Assembly: GCA_027315255.1 (NCBI GenBank)
Contig: DAHUYL010000218.1
Span: 1-51,340, forward strand
DNA from: Solirubrobacterales bacterium
GTDB taxonomy: Bacteria; Actinomycetota; Thermoleophilia; Solirubrobacterales; Solirubrobacteraceae
Length of the DNA: 51,340 nucleotides
Reading direction: 5' to 3'
This document shows, in pieces, positions 32,094-40,543 of the stretch. The notes beneath the pieces are model-generated. The model ran no database searches, was not told where the DNA came from, and worked only from the letters and a program-made list of their open reading frames with translations. The position numbers and the translations under genes are program-made. Each line of letters begins with the position of its first letter. The stretch's first letter is position 1.

Positions 32094-32417
32094 GTGCAGC
32101 GATTCGCATCGGTGATCAAGCTCCGGCCGGAGAAGGCCGAGGAGTATCGTGCGCTTCACCGTGAGGTGTGGCCCGACGTGCTCGCGGCGCTCAAGCGCGC
32201 GCAGGTGAGTAACTACTCGATCTTCTTCCGCGATGGTTACCTGTTCAGCTACATGGAGTATGCTGGCGACGACTACGCCGCCGACATGCGCGAGGTGGCA
32301 CGCGACGAGGCCACGCAGCGCTGGTGGCAGCTGACCGATCCGTGCCAGCAGCCGCTGACGAGCGCCGCGGACGGCGAGTGGTGGGCGCCGGCGGAGGAAC
32401 TGTTTCACCTGGACTGA
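32094..32417 (+). CDS. L-rhamnose/L-fucose mutarotase family protein
   Basis: A 107-residue protein of the RhaM-type mutarotase family, a dimeric alpha/beta barrel that interconverts alpha and beta anomers of L-rhamnose or L-fucose. Family features: QRFASVIKLRPEKAEEYRAL, the histidine in HREVWPDVLAALKRA, NYSIFFRDGYLFSYMEY and the C-terminal WWAPAEELFHLD. The GTG at 32094 gives the family-like N-terminus MQRFAS and fits the position of the -10 box; an alternative GTG lies six bases upstream at 32088. Location beside fuconate dehydratase and sugar dehydrogenases suggests it feeds the oxidative pathway. Rhamnose versus fucose cannot be decided from sequence. Confidence 0.88.
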   Translation: MQRFASVIKLRPEKAEEYRALHREVWPDVLAALKRAQVSNYSIFFRDGYLFSYMEYAGDDYAADMREVARDEATQRWWQLTDPCQQPLTSAADGEWWAPAEELFHLD

Positions 32418-32439
32418 CACACGGCTGCCCTCCGCTGCC

Positions 32440-33780
32440 TCACGCCGAGGTGATCTGCGCTCCGTCCTGCGCGCCCGTGGCCCACGCGGCTCCCGACGGG
32501 AACTCGTAGCGGTCGAGCGAGCCCGGGAGCATCTCGATGCTGTAGCCGGCCGCAGTCGGAATCGTGTAGCGCCCCTCGATCACGACGGCCGGATGCAGGA
32601 AGTGCTCGTGCAGGTGATCGACCCATTCGACGATCCGGCCCTCGGTCGTTCCGCTGACCGCGATGTAGTCGAACATCGCGAGGTGCTGGACGTACTCGCA
32701 CAGGCCCACGCCGCCGGCGTGCGGGCATACGGGCACCCCGAACTTCGCGGCGAGCAGGATCACCGCCAGCACCTCGTTGACCCCGCCGAGACGGCACGCG
32801 TCGATCTGGCAGACGTCGATCGCTTCCGCCTGGAAGAGCTGCTTGAAGATCACGCGGTTCTGGACGTGCTCGCCGGTCGCCACCCGGATCGGCGCCACCT
32901 CGCGGCGGATCCGAGCGTGTCCGAGCACGTCGTCGGGGCTGGTCGGCTCCTCGATCCACCACGGGTCGAAGCGGCCCAGGACCTCCATCGCGGCGATCGC
33001 CTCGTCGACTCCCCAGAACTGGTTGGCGTCCATCATCAGGGTGCCCGTCGGACCGATCGCCTCCCGGATCAGTGCTGCGCGCCGCGCATCGGCGGCGACG
33101 TCCTGGCCGACCTTCATCTTCATGTGGGTGAAACCGGCGGACCTGGCCTCGCGTGCGAGCGAGACGATCTTGTCCTCGCTGTAGCCGAGCCACCCGGCTG
33201 AGGTGGTGTAGGCCGGATAGCCGCCGAGTCGCTCGAGCTCGGCGAGTCGCTCGGCCCGACCGCCACGCATCGCGGTCAGGAGCTCGAGTGCCTCGGCCGG
33301 CGAGAGCGCGTCCTCGATGTAGCGGAAGTCGATCGCGTCGACGATCTGTCGTGGCTCGAGGTCGCAGAGCAACCGGAACAGCGGCTTGCGCTCCGCCTTC
33401 GCCCAGAGGTCCCAGACGGCGTTGACGATCGCGCCGGTCGCAAGATGGATCACGCCCTTCTCCGGTCCGAGCCAGCGCAGCTGGTCCTCCGAGGCGAGAC
33501 CACGCCAGAAGCCGCGCATGTCCGCGGTGATCTGCTCGAGCGTGCGCCCGACGACGAGCGGCGCGAACGCGCGCACCGCCGCGACGACGACCTCGGTGCC
33601 GCGTCCGTTGGTGAACGTCAGGCCGCAGCCGGTGAGACCGTCGGGCGAGTCGGTCTCGAGTGTCACATACGCGCACGAGTAGTCGGGACTCGTGTGCATC
33701 GCGTCCGAGCCATCGAGTGACAGAGACGTCGGGAAGCGGATGTCACGGACGTCGAGCGAGGTGATCTCGAGTGGGCTCAC
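32440..33780 (-). CDS. fucD: L-fuconate dehydratase
   Basis: A 446-residue enolase-superfamily enzyme closely matching L-fuconate dehydratase in length and motifs. The N-terminus RFPTSLSLDGSDAMHTSPDY is characteristic of this family. In the barrel, K221-M-K223 (MKMKVG), metal ligands D251 (MMDANQ), E277 (WIEEPT) and E304 (ATGEH), and H354 (CPHAGG) make up the active site. The enzyme converts L-fuconate to 2-keto-3-deoxy-L-fuconate in the cytoplasm. The start is GTG 33780, seven bases after the permease stop, so it is the last gene of the leftward operon binding protein-ATPase-permease-fucD. It anchors the assignment of the whole cluster to fucose-type sugars. Confidence 0.88.
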   Translation of the reverse strand: MSPLEITSLDVRDIRFPTSLSLDGSDAMHTSPDYSCAYVTLETDSPDGLTGCGLTFTNGRGTEVVVAAVRAFAPLVVGRTLEQITADMRGFWRGLASEDQLRWLGPEKGVIHLATGAIVNAVWDLWAKAERKPLFRLLCDLEPRQIVDAIDFRYIEDALSPAEALELLTAMRGGRAERLAELERLGGYPAYTTSAGWLGYSEDKIVSLAREARSAGFTHMKMKVGQDVAADARRAALIREAIGPTGTLMMDANQFWGVDEAIAAMEVLGRFDPWWIEEPTSPDDVLGHARIRREVAPIRVATGEHVQNRVIFKQLFQAEAIDVCQIDACRLGGVNEVLAVILLAAKFGVPVCPHAGGVGLCEYVQHLAMFDYIAVSGTTEGRIVEWVDHLHEHFLHPAVVIEGRYTIPTAAGYSIEMLPGSLDRYEFPSGAAWATGAQDGAQITSA

Positions 33781-33787
33781 GTGCGCC

Positions 33788-34834
33788 TCATTCGGCGGTC
33801 ACCTCGCCGCCGACGACGCGCGCCATCACGAGGGCGATCAGGATCACGGCGCCATCGATCGCCGTGATCCAGTAGTTGTTGACGTTCCCGAGGTCGAGGA
33901 TGTTCTGGACGAGGCCGAGCAGGACGACGCCGCTGGCTGCGCCGAGCATGCCGCCGCGGCCGCCCTTGAGGCTCACTCCGCCGATCACCGCGGCGGCGAA
34001 CACGTTGAAGATGATTCCCTCGCCGTAGCCCTGGTCGGCCGCGACCGATCCGACGCGACCGGCTTCCATCAGGCCGCCGATCGCAGCCAGCACGCTGCCG
34101 GCGACGTACACGCCGATCCTGATCCGGTCGACGCGCATGCCCGCGGCGCGGGCCGCCTCACGGTTGCCGCCGATCGCGTAGATCTGGCGCCCGATCGAGT
34201 GGTAGCGCAGGAACAGGCCGACGGCGACGAAGATCACGACCGCGGCGATCAGCGACACAGGGATCGGTCCCGCGTAGGCGGCGCCGAGCCACGAGAACCC
34301 GTTCGGCAGGTCGTACAGCGACTGGCCGTTGACCATGCCGTCCTGGATGCCGCCGATGACGACCGTCGCTCCGAGGGTCCAGATGAAGCCGTTGAGGCGC
34401 CCCTTGACGATCGCGAAACCGTTGATCAGGCCGATCACGGCCCCCACGGCCAGCAGCACGAGGATCCCGAGGAACGGGCCGATCGTCGTGCCGTTGCCGT
34501 AGGCGGCGACCGGCACCATCAGCCAGGCGGCAACCATCGGCGCAAGGCCATACGTCGACTCGAGTGACAGGTCCATGCCGCCGATCATGATGATCAGGCT
34601 CTCGCCGACGACGGTCACCCCGAGCGCCGAGATCTGCTGGCCGACGCCGGCCAGATTCGAGGTAGTGAAGAACACCGGGCTGACCGCGGACCCGAGGATC
34701 AAGAGCACGCCGATCACCGGCAACAGCGCCGCGCCGCGCACGAACGCGGCCGCCGCGAGGCGGCGGCTGCGGTGCTCGAACGGGGCGTTCGGCTCGGTTG
34801 CGACGACGGTTTCCGGTGCGGTCAATTCGCTCAT
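33788..34834 (-). CDS. Ribose-type (CUT2) sugar ABC permease
   Basis: A 348-residue RbsC-type permease with about eight to ten hydrophobic helices. It has the family landmarks VGESLIIMIGGMDLSLESTY near helix 3, GLINGFAIVKGRLNGFIWTLG, RQIYAIGGNREAARAAGM and FAAAVIGGVSLKGGRGGMLG. The ATG at 34834 shares a base with the ATPase stop (TGATG); a GTG one codon upstream is an alternative. It is the only permease of this set, so it probably forms a homodimer. It transports the sugar bound by the product of the gene at 36496-37638. Confidence 0.92.
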   Translation of the reverse strand: MSELTAPETVVATEPNAPFEHRSRRLAAAAFVRGAALLPVIGVLLILGSAVSPVFFTTSNLAGVGQQISALGVTVVGESLIIMIGGMDLSLESTYGLAPMVAAWLMVPVAAYGNGTTIGPFLGILVLLAVGAVIGLINGFAIVKGRLNGFIWTLGATVVIGGIQDGMVNGQSLYDLPNGFSWLGAAYAGPIPVSLIAAVVIFVAVGLFLRYHSIGRQIYAIGGNREAARAAGMRVDRIRIGVYVAGSVLAAIGGLMEAGRVGSVAADQGYGEGIIFNVFAAAVIGGVSLKGGRGGMLGAASGVVLLGLVQNILDLGNVNNYWITAIDGAVILIALVMARVVGGEVTAE

Positions 34835-36402
34835 CACTGACTCCCCACGGCCGCAAGGCCCTCGGTCGCTGCAATCAGTGCCTCGTCGTCGTAAGGCGGC
34901 TCGGTGAACTCGGTGAACACCTGGCCACGGACGAGTACGATCACGCGGTCGCAGATCTGCAGGTCACCGAACTCGTCGCTGGCGAGCAACAGGCTCGCCC
35001 CCGTGTCGCCCGTGAGCTCGGCGAGCGCCGCCAGCAGCAGCTCCTTCGAGGCGACGTCGACGCCTCGCGTCGGTGTGATCGCCACGATCAGCTTGGGCTT
35101 GCTGGCGATCGCGCGCGCGACCGTGACCTTCTGCTGGTTACCGCCCGACAGCTCCTGGACGGGTTGCGCCAGGCCGCGGGACACGAGTGACAGCTGGTCG
35201 GCGAGCGGGCGGGCGGCGCGGGTGCGCGTCGACGGCATCAGCAGTCCGAGCCGGCCGGCCAGGCGGCTTGCGATGCTCATCGTCATGTTCTCGGCGCAGC
35301 CGAGGTGTCCGACGAAGCCCTCGAGCCAGCGGTCCTCAGGGATGTAGCCGATGCCTGCGGCGAGCGCCGCATCCGGACGCCCGGGTGCAAGCGGCCGGCC
35401 GTCGAACTCGATCGTGCCGGACTGGTAGTCGTGTGCGCCGACGATCACGCGCCCGAGTGTCGCCACCCCGGCGCCGAGGAGGCCGGTGAGGCCGACCCGC
35501 TCGCCGGCGCGCACCACCAGCGAGGCGCCGAACAGCGATCCGCGCGCCGACTCGGCGAAGATCTCGCTCACAACGAGTCGCTCGGAGGCTTGCGCACCGT
35601 CCGGCGCGCGTCGTCCGGTTGCTCGCGCGCGCCCCCCGGCGGCGACAGGTGGGGCGACGTCGCCGACCATCGCGCCCACCAGCTCGTCCTCGGTCAGGCC
35701 CGGCGTGGGTGCGCTCAGCACGACCTCGCCGTCGCGCAGGACGACGACGTCGTGGCAGATCTCGAACACCTCCTCGAGATGGTGCGAGATGTACAGGACC
35801 GCCACTCCGGCGCTGACGAGTGCACGCACCCGATCGAACAGCCTGCGGACGGCGTCGCGCTCGAGCGCCGCGGTGGGCTCGTCGAGCAGGAGGATCCGGG
35901 TGCCCCGTGCGAGCGCAGCGGCGATCTCGACGATCTGTCGCTGCTCGACCGTCAGCGTCTCACACTCGACGCCGGGGTCGACGTCGAAGTCCCACTCGCG
36001 CAGGATCGCGCGCGTCTGGGCGCGCATCGCGCGCCAGTTGACGAGATCGCGGCGGCGCGGCAGGTCGCCGAGGAAGATGTTCTCGGCGACCGTCAGCTGC
36101 GGGACGACCATCGAGTGCTGGAAGACGGTTGCGATACGGCTCCGCCAGGCGCGGACGTCGGCGAGTGGCGGCGCGGCGTCGCCGCCGAACCGGACCTCGC
36201 CGGCGTCCGGCGACTGCAGGCCGCAGAGGATCGACACGAGTGTCGACTTGCCCGCGCCGTTGCGGCCGACCAGGCCGAGGCAGCGGCCCGGCGCGAGCGC
36301 GACGTCGACGTCCAGCAGCGCCTGCGTCGAGCCGAAGCGCTTGCTGACGCTGTTGGCCTCGATGACCGGAGCGCCTTCGGCTGGTTGTGTCGGTTTGCTC
36401 AT
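34834..36402 (-). CDS. Ribose-type (CUT2) sugar ABC ATPase with degenerate second domain
   Basis: A 522-residue tandem ATPase. The first domain has Walker A GRNGAGKS, signature LTVEQRQIVEIA, Walker B RILLLDEPTAAL and H-loop ISHHLEEV. The second domain keeps the signature LSGGNQQKVTVAR but its Walker A reads GLLGAGVATLG without the GKS, and its Walker B region reads LIVAITPTRGVD, lacking the Asp-Glu pair normally found as DEPTRGVD. A weak second Walker A is common in RbsA-type proteins, but loss of the Walker B acids is less so and implies a single active ATP site. Operon order is binding protein, ATPase, permease, fucD. Confidence 0.9.
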   Translation of the reverse strand: MSKPTQPAEGAPVIEANSVSKRFGSTQALLDVDVALAPGRCLGLVGRNGAGKSTLVSILCGLQSPDAGEVRFGGDAAPPLADVRAWRSRIATVFQHSMVVPQLTVAENIFLGDLPRRRDLVNWRAMRAQTRAILREWDFDVDPGVECETLTVEQRQIVEIAAALARGTRILLLDEPTAALERDAVRRLFDRVRALVSAGVAVLYISHHLEEVFEICHDVVVLRDGEVVLSAPTPGLTEDELVGAMVGDVAPPVAAGGRARATGRRAPDGAQASERLVVSEIFAESARGSLFGASLVVRAGERVGLTGLLGAGVATLGRVIVGAHDYQSGTIEFDGRPLAPGRPDAALAAGIGYIPEDRWLEGFVGHLGCAENMTMSIASRLAGRLGLLMPSTRTRAARPLADQLSLVSRGLAQPVQELSGGNQQKVTVARAIASKPKLIVAITPTRGVDVASKELLLAALAELTGDTGASLLLASDEFGDLQICDRVIVLVRGQVFTEFTEPPYDDEALIAATEGLAAVGSQ

Positions 36403-36495
36403 GTCGTGATCACGAGAACGAGGCTACGCCGCTGCCGGGCGAGCGGCCAAGGTCCGGTCCAGACCCCGGCCGCCCGCCGGCGAGCGGTGCGGCGA

Positions 36496-37638
36496 CTACG
36501 GCTGTGGGACCCCCGAGCACACGCCACCGTGCGCCTTGCCGTAGACGTTGCCCCACAGCGACGCGTCGGTGACCGGGGTGGTCGTCAGCGTGCCCGGTGC
36601 GCCCGGGATGCTCTTTCCGGTCAGCGTCATCTTCGTCTTGGTGACGAACGGCGCGACGATCGGGTCACCGAGGTTGGTGTCTCCGCGGTAGCTCACGTTC
36701 TGCAGCGACGGCGCGCCGATCGCGGGATCTCCGACCTTCAGCGCCTTGCCCTGCGCCGCATCGAGCGCGTACTGCAAGGCGCCCTGTGCGTACAGGTTGG
36801 CGGGCTGCGAGGAGGCTGCTGACAGGTCGCCGCGCTGGATGTCGCACATCTCGTACGGGACACCGTCGTCGCCGATCAGGATCACCTTTCCGGTGAGGCC
36901 CTTCTTGGCGATGTCGGCGATCGCCGCCGGATCGGGACCGCTGTACTGGTCGTAGATCGCCTTCACCTGAGACCCGTACGCGTTCAGTGCCGTCTGGATG
37001 TCGGTCGCTGCTGTCGCCTCGACCCAAACGGTCGGTTCGGACAGGATCTTGACGTTCGGGTCGTTCTCCTTCATGCACTGGTTGAAGCCGTTCGTGCGGT
37101 CGGCGCCGTTGGACGAGGTCAGGTCGCCCTCGATGTCGACCACGTAGCCGGACTTCACGAAGTGGCTGATGTAGAGGCACGCGTCCTCGCCGTACTGGAG
37201 GTTGGACGCGCGGACGACCATCCCGACCTTGCCGACGCCGACGATCGTGTCGACCGAGATCAGCTTGACGCCGTGCTTCGCCGCGTAGTCGATCGCCGGG
37301 CCGAGGCTGGTCGCGGTCTCCGGATTGACGACGACCGCCTTCGCGCCCTCGTTCACCAGCTCCTGAACCTGCTGGTTCTGCAGGCTTGCGTTCGTACCTG
37401 CCAGCAGCGGTCCCAGCAGCTTGACGTTCATCTGCTTGGCGTACTGACCCTCGTAGTTGATGTACGCCGACCAGAACGCCGTGTTGTTGTAAGTCAACGC
37501 GATCCCGATCGGCGTGGCACCAGCCGTGGCCTTCGCCGAATGGGCTGACGTCGTGCCCGGCAGGCTGACGCCCACTGCCGTGGCGGCAGCGAGGATCGTG
37601 CCGCTGAGCGCGGCAAGCCGCCCCTTGTGAACCCTCAT
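36496..37638 (-). CDS. Ribose-type (CUT2) sugar-binding protein
   Basis: A 380-residue periplasmic-binding protein of the RbsB type. The signal region RLAALSGTILAAATAVGVSL lacks a lipobox; the mature part begins near ATPIGIALTYNNTAFWSAYI, and shows QVQELVNEGAKAVVVNPETA, GVKLISVDTIVG, GDLTSSNGADRTNGFNQCM and VILIGDDGVPYEM, all typical sugar-binding lobes. ATG 37638 is preferred because GAGAGGAG stands just before it; a frame extension to 37710 would cover the operator. It is the first gene of the leftward operon and its promoter carries the ACATCAGATGT site of the adjacent regulator. Confidence 0.88.
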   Translation of the reverse strand: MRVHKGRLAALSGTILAAATAVGVSLPGTTSAHSAKATAGATPIGIALTYNNTAFWSAYINYEGQYAKQMNVKLLGPLLAGTNASLQNQQVQELVNEGAKAVVVNPETATSLGPAIDYAAKHGVKLISVDTIVGVGKVGMVVRASNLQYGEDACLYISHFVKSGYVVDIEGDLTSSNGADRTNGFNQCMKENDPNVKILSEPTVWVEATAATDIQTALNAYGSQVKAIYDQYSGPDPAAIADIAKKGLTGKVILIGDDGVPYEMCDIQRGDLSAASSQPANLYAQGALQYALDAAQGKALKVGDPAIGAPSLQNVSYRGDTNLGDPIVAPFVTKTKMTLTGKSIPGAPGTLTTTPVTDASLWGNVYGKAHGGVCSGVPQP

Positions 37639-37705
37639 CGAACTCCTCTCCTGTCTGCGGTCCATGACCGCCGTGGCAAGCCCCACACCTCGTAGGACGC
37701 CGCGG

Positions 37706-37735
37706 AACATACATCAGATGTTTCGCCCGTGTCAA
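37706..37735 (-). promoter_or_regulatory. Promoter of the CUT2-fucD operon with internal FadR-type operator
   Basis: Reading leftwards: -35 TTGACA (37735-37730), an 18-base spacer and -10 TATGTT (37711-37706), about 70 bases before the binding-protein ATG. The spacer contains ACATCTGATGT (37721-37711), the core of the palindrome found in perfect form at 38572. A repressor bound here would sit between the two promoter boxes. Confidence 0.65.
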
Positions 37736-37771
37736 GCCCCGGCAAGAGCAACAGAGGGGCTGACTGCCCCC

Positions 37772-37786
37772 AGACATCGGATCACT
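37772..37786. promoter_or_regulatory. Weaker copy of the regulator palindrome
   Basis: AGACATCGGATCACT matches the perfect site AGACATCAGATGTCT at 12 of 15 positions. It lies just beyond the 3' end of the regulator gene and about 37 bases upstream of the -35 box of the leftward operon. Confidence 0.4.
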
Positions 37787-37797
37787 GCGAGGGTCCG

Positions 37798-38493
37798 CTA
37801 CTCGCCGACCGCACCGCGCCCCAGGACCGCGCGGAGCCATTGCTCCGAGGTGTTCACGTGCATCAGCGCGGCGGCCTCCGCCAGCTGGCGGTCGTGGATC
37901 GCGAGCGCATGGTGGATCGCCCGGTGCTCACGGACTGTCTGTTCGGTCGCTCCGCCCTCGGTCACACCGCGCCAGATCCGTGCACGAACGGTCCGGCCGG
38001 ACAGGCCGGCGAGGATCGACGTCAGTGTCGGGTTGCCGGTCGCCTCGAAGATCGCCAGGTGAAACATCTGATCGAAGTGCAGGAGCTGCTCCTGGTCATG
38101 GCCCGCGCGCTCCATGTCTGCGATGTGGGCATCGAGGCGGGCGAGCGTGGCGTCGTCGATGCGCTTCGCCGCGAGCCCGGTGGCGACCGGCTCGAACAGG
38201 CGGCGAACCTCGACGATCTCGAGGAGCGATTCGTCCTGAACGAGATCGATCGCGAAGCCGACGCCCTCGAGCAGGAGTTGCGGTTCGAGGCTGGTCACGT
38301 ACGTCCCGTCACCCTGGCGGACGTCGACGACGCGGATCAGGGCGAGCGCCTTGATCGCCTCGCGGATCGAGCTGCGCCCGATTCCGAGCTGAGCGGCCAG
38401 TTCGTTCTCGGGCGGCAGGCGCGCGCCCGGGCGGAGCTCTCCGGTGCGGATCAGCTCCTGGATGCTGGCGATCGCGCGGTCAGTGACGGCCAC
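37798..38493 (-). CDS. FadR-type (GntR/FCD) regulator, fucose-type cluster
   Basis: A 231-residue GntR-family regulator. The winged helix spans about residues 5-70: DRAIASIQELIRTGELRPGA, LPPENELAAQLGIGRSSIREAIKALALI and DGTYVTSL. The FCD domain has HFDQMFHLAIFEATGNP and VREHRAIHHAL with the histidines that bind metal or effector. The start is GTG 38493. It sits between the leftward importer-fucD operon and the rightward lactonase operon, and copies of one palindrome lie on both sides of it and before its own start. It probably represses all three transcripts until a sugar acid binds, by analogy with other FCD regulators. Confidence 0.88.
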   Translation of the reverse strand: MAVTDRAIASIQELIRTGELRPGARLPPENELAAQLGIGRSSIREAIKALALIRVVDVRQGDGTYVTSLEPQLLLEGVGFAIDLVQDESLLEIVEVRRLFEPVATGLAAKRIDDATLARLDAHIADMERAGHDQEQLLHFDQMFHLAIFEATGNPTLTSILAGLSGRTVRARIWRGVTEGGATEQTVREHRAIHHALAIHDRQLAEAAALMHVNTSEQWLRAVLGRGAVGE

Positions 38494-38508
38494 GCCTCAC
38501 CTCCGGGG

Positions 38509-38523
38509 AGACATCAGATCTGC
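38509..38523. promoter_or_regulatory. Operator-like site before the FadR-type regulator
   Basis: AGACATCAGATCTGC matches the perfect palindrome at 38572 in 12 of 15 positions and lies 16 bases upstream of the regulator GTG, a position fit for autoregulation. Confidence 0.5.
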
Positions 38524-38540
38524 GGACGCAGAGAGCGCAT

Positions 38541-38586
38541 TTGACCGGCACGTGGTCGCAATGTTAGCCTCAGACATCAGATGTCT
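38541..38586 (+). promoter_or_regulatory. Rightward promoter region with perfect 15-bp palindromic operator
   Basis: AGACATCAGATGTCT at 38572-38586 is a perfect palindrome around a central A, 53 bases upstream of the lactonase ATG. A -35-like TTGACC (38541-38546) with a weak -10 TTAGCC (38564-38569, spacer 17) lies directly before it, placing the operator at the predicted transcript start. The operator call is strong by symmetry and recurrence; the promoter boxes are tentative. Confidence 0.6.
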
Positions 38587-38639
38587 AGGCCGTGCTTGTC
38601 TCACCGCGGACCACGATACCGCCCACGCGGCGAAGCGTG

Positions 38640-39500
38640 ATGATCAGCCTGCTGGACTCCCACGTCCACTTCTGGGACCCGAACGCGCGACGCCACGATT
38701 GGCTCTCCGAGGTGCCGCCGCTGAACCGGCGTTTTGGCCCCGAGGACGTCGATCCCGGCCACCATGACCTGACTGGCATCGTGTTCGTCCAGGCGGATTG
38801 CCGGGACGAGGAGGCGCTCGACGAGGTCCGCTGGGTGCAGGCGCTTGCATCCGAGCACCGTCTGATCAAGGGGATCGTCGCGTACGCTCCGGTGCATCGC
38901 GGCGTCGACGCCGCGGATCAGCTGCAGGCCCTGGCGGCCGAGGAGCTCGTCGTCGGCGTGCGGCGCCTGTTGCAGGGCCGTCCGGCGCAGGAGATCGTCG
39001 ACCCGGGGCTGATCGAGGGGGTCGGCCTCCTCCCGGTGCTCGGCTTGACCTTCGACGTCTGCGTCACGCACGACCAGCTCCCGCAGGTCGTCGAGCTCGT
39101 CCGTCGCAGCCCGGCCACGTCGTTCGTGCTCGACCACCTCGGCAAGCCGCCGGTGGCCAGCCGAGCGCTCGAGCCGTGGCGGGCGAACATCGCGGCGATC
39201 GCCGAGCAGCCGAACGTCGTCTGCAAGCTGTCCGGTCTGACGACCGAGGCTTCCGAAGGTTGGTCGGCGGCGGACGTGCGGCCGTATCTGGAGCACGTGC
39301 TCGAGGCATTCGGCCCGCGCAGGTGCATGCTCGGCAGCGACTGGCCCGTCGCGTCGCTGCGCACCACCGTCGAGCAATGGTTCGACATCGTCCTCGAGTT
39401 GCTGGACGGGCTGCCGGACGAGGATCGCGAGGCGGTCGCGATCGGCACCGCTGTGTCAACGTATGGGCTCTCGATGCCCGCCACCGATCCGGTCCACTGA
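38640..39500 (+). CDS. Amidohydrolase-family sugar lactonase (L-fuconolactonase/rhamnonolactonase type)
   Basis: A 286-residue amidohydrolase_2 protein. It starts MISLLDSHVHFWDPNARRHD, with HxH metal ligands in DSHVHFWDP, followed by GIVFVQADCRDEEAL, FVLDHLGKPPV, NVVCKLSGLTTEA and GSDWPVASL, the pattern of the L-fucono- and L-rhamnono-lactonases. It hydrolyses the lactone formed by the aldose dehydrogenase to the free aldonate, the substrate for fucD. ATG 38640 is chosen because the family N-terminus follows at once. It is the first gene of a six-gene operon with two-base or overlapping junctions. Confidence 0.85.
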   Translation: MISLLDSHVHFWDPNARRHDWLSEVPPLNRRFGPEDVDPGHHDLTGIVFVQADCRDEEALDEVRWVQALASEHRLIKGIVAYAPVHRGVDAADQLQALAAEELVVGVRRLLQGRPAQEIVDPGLIEGVGLLPVLGLTFDVCVTHDQLPQVVELVRRSPATSFVLDHLGKPPVASRALEPWRANIAAIAEQPNVVCKLSGLTTEASEGWSAADVRPYLEHVLEAFGPRRCMLGSDWPVASLRTTVEQWFDIVLELLDGLPDEDREAVAIGTAVSTYGLSMPATDPVH

Positions 39501-39502
39501 CG

Positions 39503-40543
39503 ATGCGCGCGGCTCTCTACCTCGGCAACGAGCGCTTCGAGGTCCAGGAGCGCGATTCGCTTGCCCCCGGCCCGGGCGAGGTCCGTCTCGAGGTGGCGTA
39601 CGTCGGGATCTGCGGCACCGACCTGCACATCAAGCACGGAGCGATGGATCGGCGCGTGACGATCCCGGCCGTGATCGGTCACGAGATGTCAGGGACGGTC
39701 GCCGCGCTGGGCCCGGGGGTGAGCGCCTACGCGGTCGGAGACAAGGTCACGGTGATGCCGCTCGACTGGGACGGGACCTGCCCCGCCTGCCTGGCCGGCA
39801 ACCAGCACGTCTGCCAGAACCTGGTGTTCGTCGGGATCGACGCCCCGGGGGCGATGCAGCAGTCCTGGACCGTTCCCGAGCGGCTGCTCGTGCGCCTGCC
39901 GCAGGAGCTCGGCCTGCGCGAGGCCGCGCTCAGCGAGCCGCTCGCGGTTGCCGTACACGACGTGCGTCGAGGTCGGGTCCGGTCCGGCGAGCGCGTTCTC
40001 GTCGTCGGCGGCGGCCCGATCGGGCTCCTGATCGCTCAGGTCGCCGCGGCCGAGGGCGCTGAGGTCGTCGTCTCGGAACCGAGCGACTTCCGGCGCGCGG
40101 CAGCTGATCGGTTGGGATTGCGCACGATCGATCCGACCAGCGCCGACGTGCAGGCCGAGGTCGAGGCGTGGACCGGCGGTGCCGGGGCGGACGTCGCGTT
40201 CGAGGTGTCGGGCAGCCAGCCGGGGCTCCGGGCAGCCACGCACGCGCTCCGGGTGCGTGGCCGGCTGGTCGTAGTGGCGATCTTCAACCAACCAACGCCG
40301 GTCGATCTGTTCCGGTGCTTCTGGCGCGAGCTCGAGCTGATCGGCGCGCGCGTGTACGAGCGCCGGGACTTCGAACGGGCGGTCGAGCTGCTGGCTGGCG
40401 GCGACATCCAGGCGGATCGTCTGATCTCCGCGGTCGAGCCGATCGAGCGCACCGCGGAGGCGTTTGCGACGCTCGAGTCCGGCGGCGACGTCGTCAAGGT
40501 GCTGATCGACTTCAGTGGCGGGAATGAGCGAAACCGCGGCTGA
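39503..40543 (+). CDS. Zinc-dependent medium-chain alcohol/polyol dehydrogenase
   Basis: A 346-residue zinc MDR enzyme. The catalytic zinc site is seen in VGICGTDLHIKHG and IGHEMSGTVAALG (Cys, His-Glu), and a second cysteine group CPACLAGNQHVC resembles the structural-zinc lobe. The NAD(P)-binding motif VLVVGGGPIGLLIAQVA follows, then VSEPSDFRRAAADRLG. Relatives include L-threonine, sorbitol, L-idonate and galactitol-phosphate dehydrogenases. Within a fucose-type operon it could oxidise a sugar acid or the lactaldehyde/polyol product. The exact substrate is not predictable. It begins two bases after the lactonase stop and its end overlaps the next start by 20 bases. Confidence 0.85.
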   Translation: MRAALYLGNERFEVQERDSLAPGPGEVRLEVAYVGICGTDLHIKHGAMDRRVTIPAVIGHEMSGTVAALGPGVSAYAVGDKVTVMPLDWDGTCPACLAGNQHVCQNLVFVGIDAPGAMQQSWTVPERLLVRLPQELGLREAALSEPLAVAVHDVRRGRVRSGERVLVVGGGPIGLLIAQVAAAEGAEVVVSEPSDFRRAAADRLGLRTIDPTSADVQAEVEAWTGGAGADVAFEVSGSQPGLRAATHALRVRGRLVVVAIFNQPTPVDLFRCFWRELELIGARVYERRDFERAVELLAGGDIQADRLISAVEPIERTAEAFATLESGGDVVKVLIDFSGGNERNRG

